Source: Oscillospiraceae bacterium
GTDB lineage: Bacteria; Bacillota; Clostridia; Oscillospirales; Oscillospiraceae
Assembly (NCBI GenBank): GCA_015067565.1
Contig: SVMF01000010.1
Coordinates: 1 to 64,000, forward strand
Direction of reading: 5' to 3'
Length of the DNA: 64,000 nt
Shown here in pieces: positions 34,903 to 43,976 of the stretch; the stretch's first letter is position 1; each line of letters opens with the position of its first letter. The position numbers and the translations under genes were made by a program. The notes under the pieces were generated by a model. That model had not been told where the DNA came from and made no database searches. It was given only the letters and a program-made list of their open reading frames with translations.

Positions 34903-34918
34903 TGTTTCACGTGAAACA
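34903..34918. promoter_or_regulatory. parS site 2
   Basis: A second perfect TGTTTCACGTGAAACA, 6 bp after the lexA stop and about 80 bp before parA. It could load ParB and also influence the parA promoter at 34941-34969. Confidence 0.95.
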
Positions 34919-34940
34919 ACGATTTTTTCAGAAAATACGC

Positions 34941-34969
34941 TTGCAAACAAAAATGGAATATGCTATCAT
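34941..34969 (+). promoter_or_regulatory. parA promoter
   Basis: TTGCAA (34941-34946), 17-bp spacer, TATCAT (34964-34969), followed by GGGAGGTGA. Confidence 0.65.
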
Positions 34970-34999
34970 ATAAAAAGAAAGTCGGGAGGTGATGGACTT

Positions 35000-35752
35000 T
35001 TGGCAGAAATTATCGCAATTGTCAACCAAAAAGGCGGTGTTGGCAAGACAACAACGGCGGTCAACCTGACCGCAGCGCTGGCTATGAGTGGTGCAAGAGT
35101 TCTAATGTGCGATTTTGATCCGCAGGCCAACGCAACCAGCGGCCTCGGCGTGGATAAAAAAGTCGTGGCAAACAGCGTGTACGATATGCTGATCAACGAT
35201 GCACTGCCGGAAAAGTGCATCAAACGAACCGATTATGGCGATGTGATCCCGGCCTGCGCCGCTTTGGCCGGCGCAACGATCGAGCTGATCTCACTTGAAA
35301 AACGTGAATATCGCCTGAAAAAGCAGCTGGATCATCTGCGCAATGCGTACGATTATATATTGATCGATTGTCCGCCGTCGCTGGAGCTCCTGACGCTCAA
35401 TGCGCTGTGCGCCGCGGACAGCATTCTGATCCCGGTACAGTGCGAGTATTTTGCGCTTGAGGGTCTGTCCGACCTCATGAGCACCATGCGAGCGGTCAAG
35501 CGCAGCCTGAATCCGAAGCTGGAGATCTTTGGTGTCCTTTTGACGATGTTCGACGGACGGACCAACTTTTCCAACCAGGTGGCGCAGGAGGTGCGCAGAC
35601 ATTTCCCCGGCAAGACCTTTGCCACGGTGATCCCAAGAAATGTGCGCCTTGCTGAGGCACCGAGCTACGGTCTACCCGTCGTGACCTACGACCGCTCATC
35701 GAGGGGTGCAGCTGCCTATATGGCGGTTGCCCAGGAAATTATAAGGAGATAA
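35000..35752 (+). CDS. parA: chromosome-partitioning ATPase ParA (Soj)
   Basis: 250 aa with the deviant Walker A KGGVGKTTTAVNL at the N-terminus, CDFDPQANATSGLG, and the Walker B LIDCPPSLELL. It works with ParB at parS to separate origins. TTG start at 35000 after GGGAGGTGA; the sequence AEIIAIVNQKGG aligns with the normal ParA beginning. parB follows after 4 nt. Confidence 0.95.
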   Translation: MAEIIAIVNQKGGVGKTTTAVNLTAALAMSGARVLMCDFDPQANATSGLGVDKKVVANSVYDMLINDALPEKCIKRTDYGDVIPACAALAGATIELISLEKREYRLKKQLDHLRNAYDYILIDCPPSLELLTLNALCAADSILIPVQCEYFALEGLSDLMSTMRAVKRSLNPKLEIFGVLLTMFDGRTNFSNQVAQEVRRHFPGKTFATVIPRNVRLAEAPSYGLPVVTYDRSSRGAAAYMAVAQEIIRR

Positions 35753-35756
35753 GAAT

Positions 35757-36635
35757 ATGGCAATCAAACAACGAGGCTTGGGCCGCGGTTTGGGAGCGTT
35801 AATCGACGATTTCTCCGTGGCGCCGCAGAACGAGCAGGTGACGCTCCTGCCTCTGCAGAAGGTCGAGCCGAACCCGAATCAGCCGAGAAAGCAGTTTGAC
35901 GAAGAGCAGCTGCAAACCCTGGCCGACTCCATTGCCGAGCATGGCATCATGCAGCCTCTGGCGGTGCGTTCTGTCGGCGAAGGCTATTATCAGATCATTG
36001 CCGGTGAACGCCGCTGGAGAGCGGCACGCATTGCCGGTCTGACAGAGGTTCCTGTGATGGTCATCGACGCTGACGACAAGACGGTGATGGAGCTTGCGCT
36101 GGTCGAGAATCTGCAGCGTCAGGATCTCAACCCGATGGAAGAGGCCGAGGGCTACCGCGTTCTTATGGAGGACTTCGGACTGACGCAGGAGCAGGCTGCG
36201 ACCCGCGTGGGAAAATCTCGTCCCACGGTGGCAAACGCCTTGCGATTACTGGCCTTACCCACGGAGGTTAAGGACTATGTCATTGACGGAACCCTCTCGG
36301 CAGGCCATGCCAGAGCGGTTTTATCCTTGCCGAGTGAGCGCCTGCAGAGGGCGGCGGCGCAGAAGATCATCGCCCTGCGACTGTCTGTCCGTCAGGCCGA
36401 GGCAATGTGCAAACGCATGGCCTGTGAAAAAGAGACGAAGCCTAAGCCTGCGCCCTTGAGCGTGGACTATGTCGGCGAGTGTGAAAAGCTTCTGACCAAG
36501 CAGCTTGGCCGTCGGGTCAAGATCATCAATGGCAAGCGCAAAGGCCACTTCGAGCTGGAATTTTACGGCCAGGACGACTTGCAGCGCGTGTACGAGGCGC
36601 TGTGCGCCATGCACATCGCGGAGGAGAAAAAATGA
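35757..36635 (+). CDS. parB: chromosome-partitioning protein ParB
   Basis: 292 aa. N-terminal GLGRGLGALIDDF, the CTP-binding box with GERRWRAARIAG, the DNA-binding helix-turn-helix (LTQEQAATRVGKSRPTVANALRLL) and the C-terminal dimerisation domain. Two perfect parS sites lie nearby. Its stop overlaps the next start by 4 nt. Confidence 0.95.
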   Translation: MAIKQRGLGRGLGALIDDFSVAPQNEQVTLLPLQKVEPNPNQPRKQFDEEQLQTLADSIAEHGIMQPLAVRSVGEGYYQIIAGERRWRAARIAGLTEVPVMVIDADDKTVMELALVENLQRQDLNPMEEAEGYRVLMEDFGLTQEQAATRVGKSRPTVANALRLLALPTEVKDYVIDGTLSAGHARAVLSLPSERLQRAAAQKIIALRLSVRQAEAMCKRMACEKETKPKPAPLSVDYVGECEKLLTKQLGRRVKIINGKRKGHFELEFYGQDDLQRVYEALCAMHIAEEKK

Positions 36636-37042
36636 GTCGCTACGAGGAAAAAAATCCAAAGAAATTGCGTATTTTGCTGGACTTTCTCTGCTTTTGTGTC
36701 CTTGCCTGCTTGTTGCTGCTGATCACGCTGTTTGTACGAATGCGCACGATGCAGGAGGATCACCGAACGGCTGAATCCGTGGCCGCCTCGGAGTATGAAC
36801 AGCTTGAAGCCGATCTCAGGCAGGAGCTGAATGAGCAGACCGAGTCACACAATAAAGCGCTCACCGCGATGGAGCGCAAGGCCTATGCTGCCGAGCTTCT
36901 AAGCCTGGCACAGAAAGCCTATCACGAAGGAAACACCCGTAAATTCCAGGGATATATGGCAACTTTAGAAGGCTATAAAGACGCCCTAAGTTCTAAAACC
37001 TATGAAATTTACGAACAATTAGAACTGAAACTGAGAGGTTAA
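36632..37042 (+). CDS. single-pass membrane protein with coiled coil
   Basis: 136 aa. A basic N-terminus, a membrane segment at about residues 12-33 (with two Cys), then a long charged helix, probably coiled coil (about 38-90), and a short C-terminal helical part. I do not recognise it. ATGA overlap with parB indicates coupling; 3 nt before serS. A role at the membrane in division or segregation is possible only by context. Confidence 0.65.
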   Translation: MSRYEEKNPKKLRILLDFLCFCVLACLLLLITLFVRMRTMQEDHRTAESVAASEYEQLEADLRQELNEQTESHNKALTAMERKAYAAELLSLAQKAYHEGNTRKFQGYMATLEGYKDALSSKTYEIYEQLELKLRG

Positions 37043-37045
37043 ACC

Positions 37046-38335
37046 ATGATTGATATTAAGAGAATCAAGGACGATCCCAATGGGGTCAAGGCAGGCTACC
37101 ATGCCAAGGAAGTCGACTGTGACGAGCAGATCGACCGCATTCTGGAGCTCGACGCAAGCCGCCGTGCACTGATTTTGGAGACCGAGACCAGTAAGGCCGA
37201 GCAGAACCGTGTCTCGAAGGAGATTCCCATGAAGAAGAAGGCAGGCGAGGATGTCGCACCCATCTTCAAGCGCATGGGCGAGCTCAAGGCGCAGATCGCC
37301 GAGAACGACAAGCGTTTGGCCGAGGTCGAGGCTGAGTATCGCACGCTGATGCTGTCGCTGCCGAACCTCCCCGATCCCGATCTGGCCCCCGGCGGCAAGG
37401 AGAATAACGAGCCGCTTCGCTACATCGGCCAGCCGCACATCTTCGATTTCGAGCCGAAGCACCATGTCGACCTTTGCACCGACCTTGGCCTGATCGACTA
37501 TGAGCGTGGCACCAAGCTGGCAGGCAGCGGTTTCTGGATCTACCGCGGCATGGGCGCAAGACTCGAGTGGGCGCTTTTGAATTACTTCATGGATTGCCAT
37601 CTGGCCGACGGCTACGAGATGGTCATCCTGCCGCATATGCTCGAGTACCAGTGTGGTGAGACCGCGGGTCAGTTCCCGAAGTTTGCTGACGAGGTCTATA
37701 AGATCGAGAATCCGACGGACGAGCGTATGCACTTCATGCTTCCGACGGCCGAGACCGCGCTGGCCAGTCTCTATCGCAACGAGATTCTGACCGAGGCCGA
37801 CCTGCCCCGCAAGCTCTTTGCCTACACACCGTGCTTCCGCCGCGAAGCCGGCAGCCACAGAGCCGACGAGCGCGGCATGGTCAGAGGCCACCAGTTCAAC
37901 AAGATCGAGATGTTCCAGTACACCCTGCCCGAGAAATCCGACGAAGCCTTTGATGAGCTGGTCGGAAAGGCAGAGGCCCTCGTGCGAGACCTGGGCTTCC
38001 ACTTCCGCACCGTCAAGCTGGCTGCAGGCGACTGCTCTGCCTCGATGGCAAGAACCTATGACATCGAGATCCAGATTCCGTCCATGAACGGCTACAAGGA
38101 GGTTTCCTCCGTCTCCAATGCAAGAGATTACCAGGCACGCCGCGGCAACATTCGTTTCCGCCGCGAGGCCACGGGCAAGACCGAATTTGTCCACACGCTG
38201 AACGGCTCCGGCCTTGCCACGAGCCGCATCTTCCCTGCCATGGTCGAGCAGAATCAGCTCGCTGACGGCAGTGTTGTCGTTCCCGAAGTTCTGCGTAAAT
38301 ACCTCGGCGGACTCGAGGTCATTACGCTGAAATAA
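37046..38335 (+). CDS. serS: seryl-tRNA synthetase
   Basis: 429 aa, class II. N-terminal coiled-coil arm (about 30-105), motif 2 in FRREAGSHRADERGMVRGHQ, motif 3 in NGSGLATSRIFPAMVEQNQ, and TAETALASLYRNE. No T-box leader because the gene starts 3 nt after its neighbour. GAGGTTAAACC precedes the ATG. Confidence 0.96.
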   Translation: MIDIKRIKDDPNGVKAGYHAKEVDCDEQIDRILELDASRRALILETETSKAEQNRVSKEIPMKKKAGEDVAPIFKRMGELKAQIAENDKRLAEVEAEYRTLMLSLPNLPDPDLAPGGKENNEPLRYIGQPHIFDFEPKHHVDLCTDLGLIDYERGTKLAGSGFWIYRGMGARLEWALLNYFMDCHLADGYEMVILPHMLEYQCGETAGQFPKFADEVYKIENPTDERMHFMLPTAETALASLYRNEILTEADLPRKLFAYTPCFRREAGSHRADERGMVRGHQFNKIEMFQYTLPEKSDEAFDELVGKAEALVRDLGFHFRTVKLAAGDCSASMARTYDIEIQIPSMNGYKEVSSVSNARDYQARRGNIRFRREATGKTEFVHTLNGSGLATSRIFPAMVEQNQLADGSVVVPEVLRKYLGGLEVITLK

Positions 38336-38353
38336 AAAGAAAGGAGAAATACC

Positions 38354-38803
38354 ATGGCAAAGAACAAGAAGGGCATCATCCAGGAGTTTAAGGAATTTGC
38401 GGTCAAGGGAAATATGTTTGACATGGCCATTGGTGTTATCATCGGTGCAGTTTTCAAGGATCTGGTAACCTCCTTCACCGATAATATCATCATGCCGATC
38501 GTCTCCATTTTCACCGGCAGCATCGATTTTTCTTCCTGGAAGATCAAGCTGCCCAGTCTGTTTGGCGAGAAGCTCGACGAGGCCGGCAATGTAGTCCATA
38601 ACTATCTGAATGTCGGCAACTTCATTTCCTCGATCATCAGCTTCCTGATCCTTGCATTCGTGATCTTCATGATGGTCAAGGGCATGAACAAGCTGCGTGA
38701 AATGGGCAAGAAGGAAGAGGAAGCTGCTCCTGCAGAGCCTCCCAAGCCGAGCAACGAGGAAGTCCTGCTCACCGAGATCCGTGATCTGCTGAAGAACAAG
38801 TAA
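38354..38803 (+). CDS. mscL: large-conductance mechanosensitive channel
   Basis: 149 aa. MscL pentamers relieve osmotic pressure. The first membrane segment is MAIGVIIGAVFKDLV with the conserved Lys-Asp, then TSFTDNIIMPIVS; a second segment is near 95-115, followed by a charged C-terminal helix with an Ala/Pro-rich linker. Start after AAAGGAG; a strong terminator follows. Confidence 0.95.
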   Translation: MAKNKKGIIQEFKEFAVKGNMFDMAIGVIIGAVFKDLVTSFTDNIIMPIVSIFTGSIDFSSWKIKLPSLFGEKLDEAGNVVHNYLNVGNFISSIISFLILAFVIFMMVKGMNKLREMGKKEEEAAPAEPPKPSNEEVLLTEIRDLLKNK

Positions 38804-38810
38804 AAAATGG

Positions 38811-38847
38811 GACAGATGGTGCGTGACGCACCATCTGTCTTTTTTTT
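38811..38847 (+). terminator. terminator after mscL
   Basis: GACAGATGGTGCG and CGCACCATCTGTC pair around a TGA loop, followed by eight T. Confidence 0.92.
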
Positions 38848-38942
38848 ATGCAATTGGATGGTCTTTCAGCTTCCGTTTGACGGGATGCAGCAAAAGTCCG
38901 TTTCGCTAAAATGAGGGCGATGGTTCCTTGTAAAATTATCGG

Positions 38943-38971
38943 TTGCAATAGCATAAATATTCTGGTAAAAT
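38943..38971 (+). promoter_or_regulatory. promoter of the ABC-GNAT gene
   Basis: TTGCAA (38943-38948), 17-bp spacer, TAAAAT (38966-38971), then AGAAGGAGG before the start at 39008. Confidence 0.7.
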
Positions 38972-39007
38972 CAACATAGAAACCACCGAATAGAAGGAGG
39001 AAACATT

Positions 39008-41332
39008 ATGGCAGGAGGCAGAAATTCTTTGGGCCCGAAGGGATTTTTGACCGACGAAGAGAAGCTCAATATGCCCAAGGTGACCAAAAAACTCTTGACG
39101 CGCATTCTTTCATATTTGAAACCCTATTGGCTGCAATTTTTATTCGTGTTTGTGGCCATTTTGCTCTCAGCCGTCGTCGGCCTGCTGCCTGCGATCATCA
39201 CCGGTCGCATCGTCGATCAAGCACTGGTAGGCGATGACCTTGCCCTGCTGATCCGACTGCTGATCATGGCCTTCTGCGCCCTGACCGTCAGTCAGCTGAT
39301 TGGTGTTCTGGAGAGCTATATCAACTCCTGGATCTCCCACCGCATCATTTTCGACATGAAAAATCAGATGTATCGGCATCTGCAATATATGCCGCACTCG
39401 TTCTTCACGACTGAGAAGCAGGGCGACATCATCACCCGTATGAACACCGATATCAGCGGCGTGAGCACCGTCATCAGCGGCACACTTTCGAGTATCGTCA
39501 GCAACACCGCCACGGTGATCACGACGCTTGTGGCGCTGTTTTCCATGAGCTGGCAGCTGGCCTTAGTCGGCATTGCGGTCATTCCCCTGCTGATCCTGCC
39601 GACACGAAGTGCAGGTAAGACCCGTTGGCTGCTTCTGAGCAAGAGCCAGGCGAAAAATGACGAAATGAATCAGGTCATCAACGAGACCCTCTCTGTCAGT
39701 GGCTCCATGCTCGTCAAGATCTTCACCCGTGAGGAGAAGGAGTACGAAAAATTCATTAAGGTCAACAGCGAGGCCACGGACATCTCCCTCAAGGAACGTC
39801 GAAGCGGCAAGTGGTTCATGGTCGTCATGGGCATTTTCAGCCAGCTCGGGCCGTTGCTGATCTATTTTGTCGGCGGCTTGCTGATCATCAAGCATTGGGA
39901 CACCACCCTCTCTGTCGGCACGATCACCGCAACCGTGACCCTCATCAACCGTCTGTACCGACCGGTCGAATCGCTTTTAAATCTGCAGGTGGACTTTACC
40001 CGCTCGCTTGCGCTGTTTACACGAATTTTCGACTATTTCGACCGAGAAAACACCATTGTTTCCCCTGAAAACGGGAAAAAACCCGAGGTTTTCATGCAGC
40101 CGATCGAGTATAAGCATGTTGTTTTCAGCTACGATCCGTCCAAGCCGCTGCTGACCGATGTCAATTTCACCGTCCCTGGCGGAAAGATGTATGCCATCGT
40201 CGGCCCCTCCGGCTCAGGTAAGTCCACGGTGGTCAACATGATCCCCCGTCTGTACGACGTCCTCGGCGGCAGCGTCACGATTGCAGGTGTGGATGTGCGG
40301 GACTTTGACCTGCCCTATCTGCGCCAATGCGTCGGTGTGGTGACGCAGGAGACCTACCTCTTCAACGGCACGATCCTGGAGAACCTGCGCTATGCCAAGG
40401 AGGATGCGACCATGGAGGAGATCGAGGCTGCCTGCCGCATCGCCAACATCCATGACTTCATCACCAAGCAGCCGAACGGCTACGATACCGAGGTCGGCAA
40501 CCGCGGTCTGAAGCTCTCGGGCGGTGAAAAACAGCGCATTTCGCTGGCGCGCGTGATCCTGAAGGACCCGAAGATTCTTATTTTGGACGAGGCGACCAGC
40601 GCCCTGGACTCCATCTCCGAAAATGCCATTCAGGATGCACTTGAAGCCATGATGAAGGGCAGAACCAGCATCGTTATCGCCCACCGACTGTCCACGATTT
40701 TGAAGGCAGACCGCATTTTGGTGGTCAAGGACGGCATCATCTCCGAGCAGGGCACGCATGACGAGCTTCTGGCACTCGGCGGCACCTATCGGGAGCTGTT
40801 TGAGACGCAGTTCCGTCAAGCCATCGACTACGAAACCAAGAGCGGCCTCAACATCGATGCGCTCAGTACCTCGCATGAGGTGCGCCGCATCACGCAGGAG
40901 GACATCTCCGATGTCTATGCGCTGTGCAAGTCGAACCAAAAATACTACGAACGCACCAATTCTGCCCCGACGGTCGAGAGCCTGACGGAGATCATCAGCC
41001 GCATTCCTGAGGGCGCGGAGCAGAGCGGAAAATTCTTTGTTGGCTTCTACGAGGCTGAGCGCTTGATCGCCGTACTCGATCTGATCACGGGCTATCCCGA
41101 GAAGGACGATGCCTTTATCGGATGGTTCATGGTCGACGGTCAGTGCCAGCGCAAGGGCATCGGCTCAAAGATCTTTGCCGATGTCCGTGCGGCCATAGCA
41201 GGTCAGGGCTACGACGGCTTGTCTTTGTCGTGTGAGAAGGAGAATGCGGAGGCTTGCGCCTTCTGGCGTGCTCAGGGATTTGAGCAAACCGCCGAAGAAC
41301 CCTCTGCCATCACCTTCTACCGCGCAATCTGA
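39008..41332 (+). CDS. ABC exporter (permease-ATPase) fused to a GNAT acetyltransferase domain
   Basis: 774 aa. Residues about 1-330 form a six-segment exporter membrane domain. About 360-600 is the ATPase: Walker A VGPSGSGKSTVVN, signature LSGGEKQRISLA, Walker B ILILDEATSALD, H-loop IAHRLSTI. This is a complete half-transporter of the lipid/drug type, likely a homodimer. After a linker, residues about 635-774 are a separate GNAT fold with the acetyl-CoA loop QRKGIGSKIF and the C-terminal NAEACAFWRAQGFEQ. Such a fusion is unusual and no stop or frameshift separates the parts. The transported substrate and the acetyl acceptor are unknown; the two could act on the same compound. RBS AGAAGGAGG. 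Confidence 0.85.
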   Translation: MAGGRNSLGPKGFLTDEEKLNMPKVTKKLLTRILSYLKPYWLQFLFVFVAILLSAVVGLLPAIITGRIVDQALVGDDLALLIRLLIMAFCALTVSQLIGVLESYINSWISHRIIFDMKNQMYRHLQYMPHSFFTTEKQGDIITRMNTDISGVSTVISGTLSSIVSNTATVITTLVALFSMSWQLALVGIAVIPLLILPTRSAGKTRWLLLSKSQAKNDEMNQVINETLSVSGSMLVKIFTREEKEYEKFIKVNSEATDISLKERRSGKWFMVVMGIFSQLGPLLIYFVGGLLIIKHWDTTLSVGTITATVTLINRLYRPVESLLNLQVDFTRSLALFTRIFDYFDRENTIVSPENGKKPEVFMQPIEYKHVVFSYDPSKPLLTDVNFTVPGGKMYAIVGPSGSGKSTVVNMIPRLYDVLGGSVTIAGVDVRDFDLPYLRQCVGVVTQETYLFNGTILENLRYAKEDATMEEIEAACRIANIHDFITKQPNGYDTEVGNRGLKLSGGEKQRISLARVILKDPKILILDEATSALDSISENAIQDALEAMMKGRTSIVIAHRLSTILKADRILVVKDGIISEQGTHDELLALGGTYRELFETQFRQAIDYETKSGLNIDALSTSHEVRRITQEDISDVYALCKSNQKYYERTNSAPTVESLTEIISRIPEGAEQSGKFFVGFYEAERLIAVLDLITGYPEKDDAFIGWFMVDGQCQRKGIGSKIFADVRAAIAGQGYDGLSLSCEKENAEACAFWRAQGFEQTAEEPSAITFYRAI

Positions 41333-41491
41333 CAAATTTTCAATCCCGAGCTCATCAAAACCTCTGAGCCGTATGATGCACAGGAGGGTTGCCTTTCATT
41401 GCCGGGCGACCCTCGCATCAAGACCTTTGTGGGTTGGCCTGCGCAGATCATCCAGCACGAGATCGACCACTGTAACGGTGTGCTGATCTAA
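41333..41491 (+). pseudogene. peptide deformylase (def) remnant
   Basis: Directly after the ABC-GNAT stop, and in the same frame, the translation reads IFNPELIKTSEPYDAQEGCLSL and ends QHEIDHCNGVLI before TAA at 41489. EGCLS and HEIDH are motifs 2 and 3 of peptide deformylase. The N-terminal 40 or so residues and about 20-30 residues between the motifs are missing, so it cannot be active. Confidence 0.75.
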
Positions 41492-41529
41492 GGAACGAAA
41501 GAGCGCGTTGCAAAATGCGTGGAGTAAAA

Positions 41530-41787
41530 TAATGCGTACTGAACAACGCGAAAGCCCTTGCAAGCCAAAGCTTTCAGGGCTGTTTTGCGTTGTTCGAGTG
41601 CAAGGTTTTGGCGGTAAAACCGCTAAAAACCTTGCACATTTCGCACGAGCGTTGCGATGCTCGTGCGAAAATACGCATTGTTTACATGTCTGAATCGTGC
41701 AAAACGGTTAAAAAGAGCCGTTTTTGCACGATTGCACAGCAAAGCTGTGCGAATAAGCCGCAGTAGCGACTTATTCAGCAGACATTA
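41530..41787 (+). repeat. 258-bp repeat, copy 2
   Basis: About 98% identical to the reverse complement of 33091-33348. Same internal hairpins; no coding frame kept. It sits between the def remnant and the recombinase region, possibly marking a rearrangement point. Confidence 0.9.
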
Positions 41788-41792
41788 AAATA

Positions 41793-41837
41793 ACACATCA
41801 GCTGACCCCGAAGGGGGTTGGCTGATGTGTCTTTTTT
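41793..41837 (+). terminator. strong terminator before the recombinase region
   Basis: ACACATCAGCTGACCCC pairs with GGGGGTTGGCTGATGTGT (41793-41830), followed by TCTTTTTT. It isolates the recombinase genes from read-through. Confidence 0.8.
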
Positions 41838-43976
41838 CGGTAGAATTGAGTCAATGAAAAACAATACAAACCCGCAAGAACAGAAGAATGTATAGAAGAA
41901 AAAGATTCTGTGGAAAATATAGGAAGAAAAGGGGGGTTGTATTTGGAGATTGAAGTAAGAGATGATATGAAGCTGGTAACTCTTTGGCTGACCCGTGCAG
42001 AGCAGGAAGACGGAACGGTTCAGGAACAGTTGAAGCAGATCTATGCCCGTTTCGGGGCGAAGAAATATATGGTGGCACAATTCCATTCCGGAAAGGAAGA
42101 TTTGTACAGCAACACCCGCGACCTGCTGCGCTTCAACCGAAAGCGAATTGAGGAATTGGTGGTGCAGAGGGAGAAGCAGGCAATAGAGCCAAATCATTCC
42201 GGTAGACAGTCAATCAGACCGATTATACAATGTTAACGATATACAAATAAGGAGAGATGAACATTGATAGAAACATTTGATATTGCGGGCTATACCCGTA
42301 TTTCCTTCGAGGAGGAAGAAGCGAAAGATAAGGACAACACCTCTATCGAAAACCAAAAAGCCATCATTGAGGATTTTGTAAGGCATAAGTTCCCCGGTTC
42401 ACGGCTGACCTTCTACGAAGACCGAGACCGAAGCGGCTATACCTTTGAGACCCGTGAGGACTATCAGCGAATGCGAAAAGCCATGATGTCCCACAAAATC
42501 GACATTTTGGTAGTCAAGGACTTTTCCCGTTTTTCCAGACGGAATAGCCGTGGTTTGGTGGAGCTGGAAGACCTGCGAGATGCGGGAATCCGCATCATTT
42601 CCATTGGTGACGGCATTGACTATCCTAACGATGACGATTGGCTGAAAATTCAGTTCCAATTCCTGATCAACGAAATGCCGGTTACGGATACCAGCAAGAA
42701 GGTCCGCAATGTTATCCGCAGAAGGCAGGAGGACGGCAAGTGGATTTGTGCCGCACCATACGGGTACATCGTCAATTTGCGGCAAGAATTTGAAGTAGTG
42801 CCTACCGAAGCGGATGTGGTGCGAACGGTATTCCGACTGTACAACGAGGAGGGCTGGGGCTATAAGCGGATCGCCAACTACTTGACAGAGGAAGGCATTC
42901 CCACACCCCGTATGTCCGAGAAACAACGCTTGGATGCCATTGGCAAGGAGAACCGGATCAAGGCTAAGGCGGAATGGAGCATTGTTTCGGTGCAAGGCGT
43001 GCTGGACAACGATTTCTACATCGGTACCTTCCGATTGAGAAAGTACACCCGCAGGAAGATCAACGGGAAAGATATGAAGCTGGATGCGGATGAAAATGTG
43101 GTCATTGAAAACCATCATCAGGCCATCATCGATTACCGCACCTTTGCCACCACTCGGAGACTACGGGAGCTGCGATCCAAATCCAACTACCGTGGGGTCA
43201 AGAAATATGACAATGTATATTCCGGATTTTTGGTGTGCGGTGATTGCGCCAGCCCGATGTTCTCCATGAGCCGTTCTGATATGAAGCCTGCCTATACCTG
43301 CGGAACCTACCACCGTCGTGGCAGAAACGGCTGCACAAGCCATCACATCCGGGTAGAGCGGCTGGATTGCCTGCTGAAAATGTATGTGGAGCGGGTTATG
43401 AAAAACGCTTCCAATATGCTGCAGCAGTTAAACAGCGATTTGGCAAATGAGCAGGAGAATGTGCAGGAAACAGAGGTATCTGCGGACAATCTGGCTGCGG
43501 TGCTGCAGGACTATGTTGCAGAGCTGAAGGTCACCAAACGACAGCGTATTCGGGAGCTGATGAAGTATCCGGAAAACGCAGAACTGATTGAGCAGACCTA
43601 CGACGAATTGGAGGCTGACCTACAGAAGAAGATCGAGGGCATCCGACGTCAGATCGACATGCTCACCGACAAACGCAATACCATCCTTCGGGTCAATCGG
43701 GCAGCAAAGCTTGCTATGGATGTTTTTCGGGACATTTTGGACAAGGAGAAGCTGGAACGCAACGACCTGGAGCTGATCATTCAAAAAATCTGTGTGTATG
43801 AGGATCACATGGAAATCAAGCTGCGATCCGATATCGATCAGCTGATTCGCTGTGAATCTTTGGAGAATGTTGTAAATTTTAAGCAAGGCAGTATGGATAT
43901 CTTAAAGACCGAGTTAGTCCAGAGCAGTTTTCATCGAAAGGACAAGGTCTATGCTGTCAATGTTATCAGTGACGGA
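41838..43976 (+). mobile_element. remnant of a serine-recombinase mobile element inserted in spoVT
   Basis: Contains a small element-type gene and a large serine recombinase whose 3' end runs into spoVT. Codon use is more AT-rich than in the flanks. The right junction is around 43971-43976, where SpoVT homology begins (GDPLEIF). No left junction with the spoVT start is seen in the window; the element is therefore truncated or rearranged, and the left limit given is only a guess. Confidence 0.7.
41943..42236 (+). CDS. small protein of recombinase-carrying elements
   Basis: 97 aa, TTG start at 41943 after AAGGGGGG. It reads LEIEVRDDMKLVTLWLTRAEQ near the N-terminus and LLRFNRKRIEELVVQRE in the C-terminal helix, resembling a small conserved protein often seen next to recombinases of clostridial conjugative elements. 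Function unknown. It is 27 nt before the recombinase and probably co-transcribed. Confidence 0.6.
   Translation: MEIEVRDDMKLVTLWLTRAEQEDGTVQEQLKQIYARFGAKKYMVAQFHSGKEDLYSNTRDLLRFNRKRIEELVVQREKQAIEPNHSGRQSIRPIIQC

Noticed and set aside
37019-37046. A T-box leader for serS
   Set aside because: Only 3 nt separate serS from the preceding gene, so no leader is possible here.
41943-43976. The recombinase region as an intact conjugative or phage element
   Set aside because: There are only two element genes, no left junction, and no transfer, replication or structural genes in the neighbourhood.
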